From Patescibacteria group bacterium (GTDB taxonomy: Bacteria; Patescibacteriota; Gracilibacteria; UBA1369; JAHJTR01), in NCBI GenBank assembly GCA_018829865.1, contig JAHJTR010000094.1, positions 1 to 7,365 of the forward strand: a stretch of 7,365 bases of DNA, given 5' to 3'. The notes under the pieces were generated by a model, which did not search any database, was not told the DNA's origin, and saw only the letters and a program-made list of their open reading frames with translations. Below are positions 1 to 3,945 of the stretch, piece after piece (positions within the stretch are counted from its first letter, which is position 1; every line of letters starts with the position of its first letter). The position numbers and the translations under genes are program-made.

Positions 1-13
1 ACCTCAAAGAGGT
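1..13. repeat. Short perfect inverted repeat at the left edge
   Basis: ACCTC at 1-5 and GAGGT at 9-13 form a 5-bp perfect inverted repeat around a 3-nt AAA loop. No T-run follows it (ATATTAA comes next), so it is not a convincing intrinsic terminator. It may be the end of a larger structure cut off by the window edge. Confidence 0.25.
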
Positions 14-39
14 ATATTAACACCCCAAATCCAAAAAAC

Positions 40-68
40 TTGACTCCACCCCTTCTACCAATCATAAT
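40..68 (+). promoter_or_regulatory. Sigma70-type promoter for nhaA
   Basis: TTGACT at 40-45 is a five-of-six match to the -35 box. CATAAT at 63-68 is a five-of-six match to the -10 box. The spacer is exactly 17 bp. Transcription would start near position 75 and give an untranslated leader of about 70 nt before the nhaA ATG at 146, much longer than the leaders predicted for the other genes here. Confidence 0.65.
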
Positions 69-78
69 TAAATACTGA

Positions 79-145
79 CCAGGGCATGACCCGACTTTAA
101 GTTAAATCGAAAACAACATTAAGGCCGTAGCCACTCCCATCCCAC
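79..145 (+). promoter_or_regulatory. Structured nhaA 5' leader, candidate nhaA-I type ion riboswitch
   Basis: The leader can form three local hairpins in succession. GGG 82-84 pairs with CCC 90-92 around a 5-nt loop. CGA 92-94 plus TTT 96-98 pair with AAATCG 104-109 with one bulged C. GGC 123-125 pairs with GCC 130-132 around a CGTA loop. An A-rich unpaired linker (GAAAACAACATTAA, 109-122) lies between the second and third. Known nhaA-I RNAs (lithium-sensing riboswitches, class I) are short structured leaders directly upstream of nhaA genes; the GGCC..AGCC block and A-rich linker resemble what I recall of that motif, but I cannot align it to the Rfam model here. The last hairpin ends 13 nt before the ATG, so it would fall within a bound ribosome's footprint, which fits control of initiation. 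No Shine-Dalgarno is present to be masked. Confidence 0.45.
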
Positions 146-1330
146 ATGAAAAAAATCAAAAAAAAGACTATTGAAGGAATCGGGTTTTTGCTCGAAAATT
201 CACTTTTTTTGATCATCGGCACCCTGGCAGCCCTGATTTGGGCAAACATCAATCACGAAACATACGAAAGTATAATCCACGGCAACCTGCATTTCTTAGT
301 CAACGAAATCCTAATGGCCTTCTTTTTCGGCCTAGCCGCTAAAGAAATCTTCGAAGCCTTTTTGCCCGGAGGCGACTTATCATCAAAAAGAAAAGCCGCC
401 ACCCCAATCATAGCAACTCTGGGCGGAATTATAGGACCAGCCGCACTCTACGTCGGGCTTTCACTAGTCATAAACAACACCTCCCTAGTGCAAGGCTGGG
501 CCATCCCCTGCGCCACCGATATCGCCTTCAGTTATTTGATTGCCCGCCTAATCTTCGGCAAAAACCACCCCGCAATCCCCTTCCTTCTAGTTTTAGCAAT
601 CGCCGACGACGCCACCGGCCTGATCATTCTCGCAATTTTCTACCCCACCCATAGCATGAATCTAGGCATTCTTGCCCTACTGGTAGGCAGCGGAATCGCG
701 CTCAATCTCCTCCTCAAAAAACACACCAAAATCAAGAATTTCCTCTTTTATCTAATCCCGGCAGGCGCTCTTTCATGGTTCGGTTTTTATTTAGGAGGAA
801 TCCACCCCGCCCTGTGCCTAGTACCAATAATTCCAACCTTCCCTCATTATCGCACACATCGCGAACACATTTTTGAAGAAATCGACGAAGAGCAACCGCT
901 CAAGCACAAAAAATGGGACACTCTCAACCATTTCGAACATTGGCTAAAAACCCCAGTCGAATTTATTTTAATGTTTTTCGGCTTCGTAAATGCAGGAGTC
1001 GCCCTCACAAGTATCGGAGCCGCCACAATGCTCGTAACAATAGGCCTATTAATCGGCAAACCGCTGGGCATAATGCTTTTCACTTTTCTAGCCTACAAAG
1101 TTTTCAAACTCCACCTTCCAACAGGTATGAATTGGGGAGATTTATTAGTGGTAGGAGTTATAGCCGGCATCGGTTTCACAGTCTCACTCTTCATCGCCGA
1201 TATAGCCTTCGCAGGCACCCAAAACCTGGAATCCGCAAAAATGGGAGCATTATTCAGTTTCGCAGCAGCAATAATCGCCATACTCATCTCTAAAGTTTTC
1301 AAGATTCCTCGGGGAAAAATCAGCAAATAA
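146..1330 (+). CDS. nhaA: Na+/H+ antiporter NhaA
   Basis: Integral cytoplasmic-membrane antiporter that exports Na+ (or Li+) in exchange for H+, for salt tolerance and pH homeostasis. The 394 residues fit the family (E. coli 388), with about 12 hydrophobic segments between residues 15 and 385. The ion site is intact: D154-D155 in AIADDATG match E. coli D163/D164, D125 in GWAIPCATDIAF matches D133, and K305 in LIGKPLGI matches K300. H220 in GGIHPAL corresponds to the pH-linked H225, and GIGFTVSLFIA (341-351) is the conserved last signature. The E. coli GLEVKRE stretch (E78 region) is replaced by GLAAKEIFEAFLPGGD (62-77), about four residues longer and lacking the E78 carboxylate. Residues 233-270 form an unusually long, charged, His/Glu-rich cytoplasmic loop. 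Both traits recall a second NhaA subfamily. The ATG is the only start giving the usual N-terminus; no Shine-Dalgarno is visible. It converges on the minus-strand gene at 1339 with 8 bp between stops and no terminator. Confidence 0.95.
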   Translation: MKKIKKKTIEGIGFLLENSLFLIIGTLAALIWANINHETYESIIHGNLHFLVNEILMAFFFGLAAKEIFEAFLPGGDLSSKRKAATPIIATLGGIIGPAALYVGLSLVINNTSLVQGWAIPCATDIAFSYLIARLIFGKNHPAIPFLLVLAIADDATGLIILAIFYPTHSMNLGILALLVGSGIALNLLLKKHTKIKNFLFYLIPAGALSWFGFYLGGIHPALCLVPIIPTFPHYRTHREHIFEEIDEEQPLKHKKWDTLNHFEHWLKTPVEFILMFFGFVNAGVALTSIGAATMLVTIGLLIGKPLGIMLFTFLAYKVFKLHLPTGMNWGDLLVVGVIAGIGFTVSLFIADIAFAGTQNLESAKMGALFSFAAAIIAILISKVFKIPRGKISK

Positions 1331-1338
1331 AGAATTGT

Positions 1339-1689
1339 CTAATACTGACATTTATCCAATATTTTCCCCACTCTCAAATCAAGAGATATTAATGAATGAG
1401 GTATTTTTACCAAATATATTTCTCTATCACACAAATTTCCACGACGATAAGCTACACACTCACCGGTTCGAATATCATAAACACTCCAATCATATGCCCC
1501 TGAGTAATTACCGATATAAACATTTAATACAGGATCCGATTCTTCATTTGCATTGGAATAATATACCCCACCTAATTCAGGTTCCCCCACCAATTCAGCC
1601 AAATAATATATTCCCGGAAAACTGGCAAACTCACCACTCGAGTAAAACTTAGACAAAACCGGAAACCGCTCCTTCATTCGCTCATTCAT
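1339..1689 (-). CDS. Hypothetical protein, Tyr-rich, no recognised family
   Basis: A 116-residue protein I do not recognise. It is preferred over the overlapping plus-strand frame because its composition is protein-like: balanced acidic, basic, Gly and hydrophobic residues with alternating, beta-type stretches, whereas the opposite frame is rich in His and Pro. Tyrosine is about 10 percent (12 of 116). Cysteines are at 78, 87 and 114. There is no signal peptide or membrane segment, so it is probably cytoplasmic. A Gly/Tyr/Asp-rich core (residues 40-75) with repeated aromatic-turn units such as GVYYS, NVYIG and AYDW suggests a small all-beta fold. The ATG at 1689 has a second in-frame ATG four codons later. 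No Shine-Dalgarno precedes it, but a promoter lies about 20 bp upstream. It is monocistronic and transcribed away from the caspase gene. Confidence 0.6.
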   Translation of the reverse strand: MNERMKERFPVLSKFYSSGEFASFPGIYYLAELVGEPELGGVYYSNANEESDPVLNVYIGNYSGAYDWSVYDIRTGECVAYRRGNLCDREIYLVKIPHSLISLDLRVGKILDKCQY

Positions 1690-1710
1690 AAATAATCATT
1701 AAGGGTAAGC

Positions 1711-1738
1711 ATCATATTCAATACTGATAAAATTTCAA
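1711..1738 (-). promoter_or_regulatory. Promoter for the minus-strand orphan gene
   Basis: Read on the minus strand, TTGAAA (complement of 1733-1738) and TATGAT (complement of 1711-1716) form -35 and -10 boxes with a 16-bp spacer. The start point would be near 1704, leaving a leader of about 15 nt before the ATG at 1689. This supports both the strand and the start chosen for that gene. Confidence 0.5.
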
Positions 1739-1747
1739 GTAAATTTT
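1729..1747. repeat. AT-only inverted repeat overlapping the minus-strand -35 box
   Basis: AAAATTT at 1729-1735 and AAATTTT at 1741-1747 are perfect inverted repeats separated by CAAGT, followed by more T. The repeat covers the -35 box of the minus-strand promoter, so it could be an operator. It is pure A/T and such palindromes arise often by chance. The rest of 1690-1963 holds only the two divergent promoters; I see no further gene or RNA in it. Confidence 0.25.
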
Positions 1748-1912
1748 TTCCCCCAATCTGAAATATTTGATTCACAGCCTAACTATCTACAAAAAACTCT
1801 ATGCCCTGTTTCAGCTTGATTTGATTACACTCTTCTTTGAGTACTGTTAAGCAAACGAAACTGTAGTTAGTGTTTTTACATGGAAGAAAACGGAATATAT
1901 GAAACCCCCATT

Positions 1913-1941
1913 TTGCTAAATTAAACCTATTATGCTATAAT
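1913..1941 (+). promoter_or_regulatory. Extended -10 promoter for the caspase-like gene
   Basis: TATAAT at 1936-1941 is a perfect -10 box, preceded by TGC at 1933-1935, which makes it an extended -10 element. TTGCTA at 1913-1918 is a four-of-six -35 box with a 17-bp spacer. The start point would be about 1948, giving a leader of about 16 nt made of A/C/T only (a repeated AATAAAC unit) with no Shine-Dalgarno before the ATG at 1964. Confidence 0.7.
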
Positions 1942-1963
1942 AATACAATAAACAATAAACAAT

Positions 1964-3772
1964 ATGAATCAAGAAAGACTCAAAAGTCTACAACTCAGTA
2001 AAAAAACAAAAAAAGGTCCGGACCAAAGAATCCAGGATATTAAATCTAAAAAAAGGAAAATTCTTAAACGAGATATGGTACTTATATATAAAATGAAGAA
2101 AGAAATTGAACAAAAAAAAGGAGGCCTGGTCATCGAAGAAATAGATGAAAATAATGACAAGAAATTACTAAAGAATTTTCTTAAAACAGGTAAAATTGAA
2201 TTCAAACATAACAGGCATCCTGTAAGGTTATATCTTGCAACAGAAGATAAATTATTATCATTATCAAATCTCCGACAAGCTATTAAAGCAGGAGCTGTAA
2301 AAATCAAATTATTTACTTTCAAAAATCCCCCAATTCAAATTTCTGCAAAAATAAATGGAAAATGGCATACCGTTAGTGTCCCTTCTAAAAATAGTCCCAT
2401 CGATATTGAAATTCAGGGAATTTCTTTAGGACCGGAAAAAAAATCCGCAAATACTACAATTAAAAAAAGGGGGGGGATTGTAATTGAAAAAGTACAACAA
2501 TCCAGCGTAAATCATCTTTTTGACATGAGATTAAGAGTTAGATCTAAAAGGAGTAATAAACTTATTCAGACTAATGTACATTTTTCACCTGAAGGCTTTC
2601 TCCACTCATCATATTATTTAAAAAATGCAAACTTCGCTAAATGGTCATCCAACAATCTTCAAGAGGGTAATTTAACAGATACTAATGTCGCCACAATGTC
2701 TTCTGGGAAAGAAAAACCATCTTCAGCCGAATTTGAAGCCAAACGTAAAAAATTTCTCTATACAAAATTCAAAACCGCCATTGATAGAATGGTTAAAAAA
2801 CAATTACTATATAAATTTAAATATGACTTAGTTATAGGGAAAAAAGGATTTAGTTTACAAAACATTTTATATGGAGACAGAAAATGGATAAACACTGAAT
2901 ATTTTGATTTCAATAATTTTCTTCAACCTCCCAAATTTGACACCGGGAATAAAATTACGAATATTGGCAATATTTTAAAAAGTAACTCTAATTTTGAGCT
3001 ATATCTCAGGCAAACTACAATGAGATTAAAAAATAGAAAGGCTATTGAAAAAATTACTGTTGGGAAAAACCCAGTAATGTGTAACCTAGCGGTCTCTCAA
3101 TATGGCAAGATACCAAATCTTCCTGGAGTAATGAAGGATGCTGTGCTTAAGTCAAAAGCATTTAATTATTTATTTAAACCTTCTAAAATTGTAGAAAAAA
3201 AGGGTAGAGTTACAAAACAACAAATGATCTCTGCGATTAAAATGGCCGTTACAACTGCAAAATTAACCAAAAAACCTCTAGTAATTAATTACTCTGGGCA
3301 TGGAGCAATAAGTAAAGATACTAATAAAGATTTCTTTTTTGCAGCTAGTGAAACTAAAAATATTGTAACTGGATTATCGGGGAAGGAACTACTAAAACTA
3401 ATTAAACCTGTTTTAGACTCCAATCTAAAGGTTACTATAATGACAGATGCATGTCATGCAGGAGGAATAAAAATCAAGCATCCCAGATTAACAATACTGG
3501 CTGCCGTCCACAAGACTCAATTAGCAACGGAAAATGCTACTTTAGGTGGCTTCTTCACCCATAAATTATGTCGCCAAATACTAAATGACAGAAAAAAAGG
3601 CATCAGACGCACAATTGGATGGTATTTTTTTAACGCTGATAAATATATACAAGGATTTGGTGGTTCATATCAAGAATGTGAAGTACAGGTAGGCAATCAA
3701 AGACTTGCAGTTAGAGATGAATTCCTTAAAAAAATTAAGGCAAAAGTAAAGCAAAAAATTGGTTATGCTTAG
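1964..3772 (+). CDS. Caspase-like (peptidase C14 / metacaspase-type) protein with novel N-terminal region
   Basis: Probable cysteine peptidase of the caspase/metacaspase fold, 602 residues. The p20-like domain spans about 369-545. A first strand and turn with LPGVMKDA (386-393) match the family L-x-G-x-x-x-D-A pattern. The catalytic His is H446 in INYSGHG, and the catalytic Cys is C497 in MTDACHAGG, where D495 fits the DxCH motif of Arg/Lys-specific metacaspases. A later strand and helix contain QLATEN and GGFFTHKL (519-535), typical of the domain's end. The first ~365 residues are Lys-rich, without signal peptide or membrane segment, and unrecognised. They contain two similar short blocks, KKGGLVIEEI (51-60) and KKRGGIVIEKV (167-177), perhaps marking a duplicated beta domain. 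It is probably cytoplasmic. Substrate is unknown; known bacterial relatives act in programmed cell death, stress or protein processing. The gene is far more AT-rich than nhaA and has an A7G8 tract in the coding sequence. ATG is chosen because the promoter sits 16 nt upstream. Confidence 0.85.
   Translation: MNQERLKSLQLSKKTKKGPDQRIQDIKSKKRKILKRDMVLIYKMKKEIEQKKGGLVIEEIDENNDKKLLKNFLKTGKIEFKHNRHPVRLYLATEDKLLSLSNLRQAIKAGAVKIKLFTFKNPPIQISAKINGKWHTVSVPSKNSPIDIEIQGISLGPEKKSANTTIKKRGGIVIEKVQQSSVNHLFDMRLRVRSKRSNKLIQTNVHFSPEGFLHSSYYLKNANFAKWSSNNLQEGNLTDTNVATMSSGKEKPSSAEFEAKRKKFLYTKFKTAIDRMVKKQLLYKFKYDLVIGKKGFSLQNILYGDRKWINTEYFDFNNFLQPPKFDTGNKITNIGNILKSNSNFELYLRQTTMRLKNRKAIEKITVGKNPVMCNLAVSQYGKIPNLPGVMKDAVLKSKAFNYLFKPSKIVEKKGRVTKQQMISAIKMAVTTAKLTKKPLVINYSGHGAISKDTNKDFFFAASETKNIVTGLSGKELLKLIKPVLDSNLKVTIMTDACHAGGIKIKHPRLTILAAVHKTQLATENATLGGFFTHKLCRQILNDRKKGIRRTIGWYFFNADKYIQGFGGSYQECEVQVGNQRLAVRDEFLKKIKAKVKQKIGYA
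2462..2476 (+). repeat. A7G8 homopolymer tract inside the caspase-like gene
   Basis: Seven A (2462-2468) run directly into eight G (2469-2476), encoding Lys-Lys-Arg-Gly-Gly at residues 167-171. Loss of one G gives a TAA stop within three codons (172-aa product). Gain of one G gives a TGA within four codons (174-aa product). Either change removes the whole caspase domain. A run of eight G is striking in such AT-rich DNA. It is a candidate slipped-strand phase-variation or polymerase-slippage site, but sequencing error must also be considered. Confidence 0.5.
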
Positions 3773-3793
3773 TATGCTGATAGCGAAATTTTC

Positions 3794-3863
3794 ATGGGAC
3801 AAGTATTAAAAAATAGTTGGTATTTCTATCGTACCAGATCTTTCCGGTAGACACTTGTTCCAT
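3794..3863 (+). repeat. Long imperfect stem structure between caspase-like and TPR genes
   Basis: ATGGGACAAGT (3794-3804) can pair along its whole length with ACTTGTTCCAT (3853-3863): 11 pairs, one a G-U. Inside, CTATCG (3826-3831) pairs with CGGTAG (3845-3850), again with one G-U. TGGTA (3818-3822) with TACCA (3832-3836) is a competing inner stem. No T-run follows, so it is not an intrinsic terminator. The G-U pairs favour an RNA structure over a DNA-binding palindrome. It may stabilise or process the 3' end of the caspase-like mRNA. The rest of the 3773-3945 gap holds only the next promoter. Confidence 0.45.
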
Positions 3864-3891
3864 CCGCTTTACATTACACGCTTCTTCATCA

Positions 3892-3919
3892 TTGACAGAT
3901 AATAATAAAGAATTATAAT
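3892..3919 (+). promoter_or_regulatory. Perfect-box sigma70 promoter for the TPR gene
   Basis: TTGACA at 3892-3897 and TATAAT at 3914-3919 are perfect matches to both consensus boxes, with a 16-bp spacer. Transcription would start near 3926 and leave a leader of about 20 nt before the GTG at 3946, with no Shine-Dalgarno. This suggests strong constitutive transcription, and its position supports the GTG start. Confidence 0.75.
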
Positions 3920-3945
3920 GACATCTTTATTCATTACTCATTATT

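Noticed and set aside
1302..1318. TTCC/GGAA mini-hairpin near the nhaA stop as a terminator
   Set aside because: It has only four pairs, no T-run, and lies inside the coding sequence.
847..1326. Open frames on the minus strand (847-1083, 1093-1326) and in another plus frame (913-1293) inside nhaA
   Set aside because: They lie wholly inside a clear nhaA gene, have shadow-like composition (Ser/Arg/Pro/His-rich) and no family features.
1335..1652. Plus-strand open frame of 105 codons opposite the Tyr-rich gene
   Set aside because: It is rich in His, Pro and Asn, has no promoter, and the opposite strand gives a more protein-like sequence with a promoter.
2119..2124. AGGAGG inside the caspase-like gene as an internal ribosome site
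   Set aside because: No ATG, GTG or TTG lies 5-12 nt downstream; the sequence encodes the Gly-Gly of the first KKGG block.
1969..2322. Minus-strand open frame in the caspase-like gene
   Set aside because: It is the antisense of a Lys-rich coding stretch, giving artificial Phe/Leu/Ser runs.
3794..3850. 18-codon ORF (begins MGQVLKNSW) as a real small gene
   Set aside because: No Shine-Dalgarno or promoter is seen, it is very short and it coincides with a stem structure; kept only as a side note.
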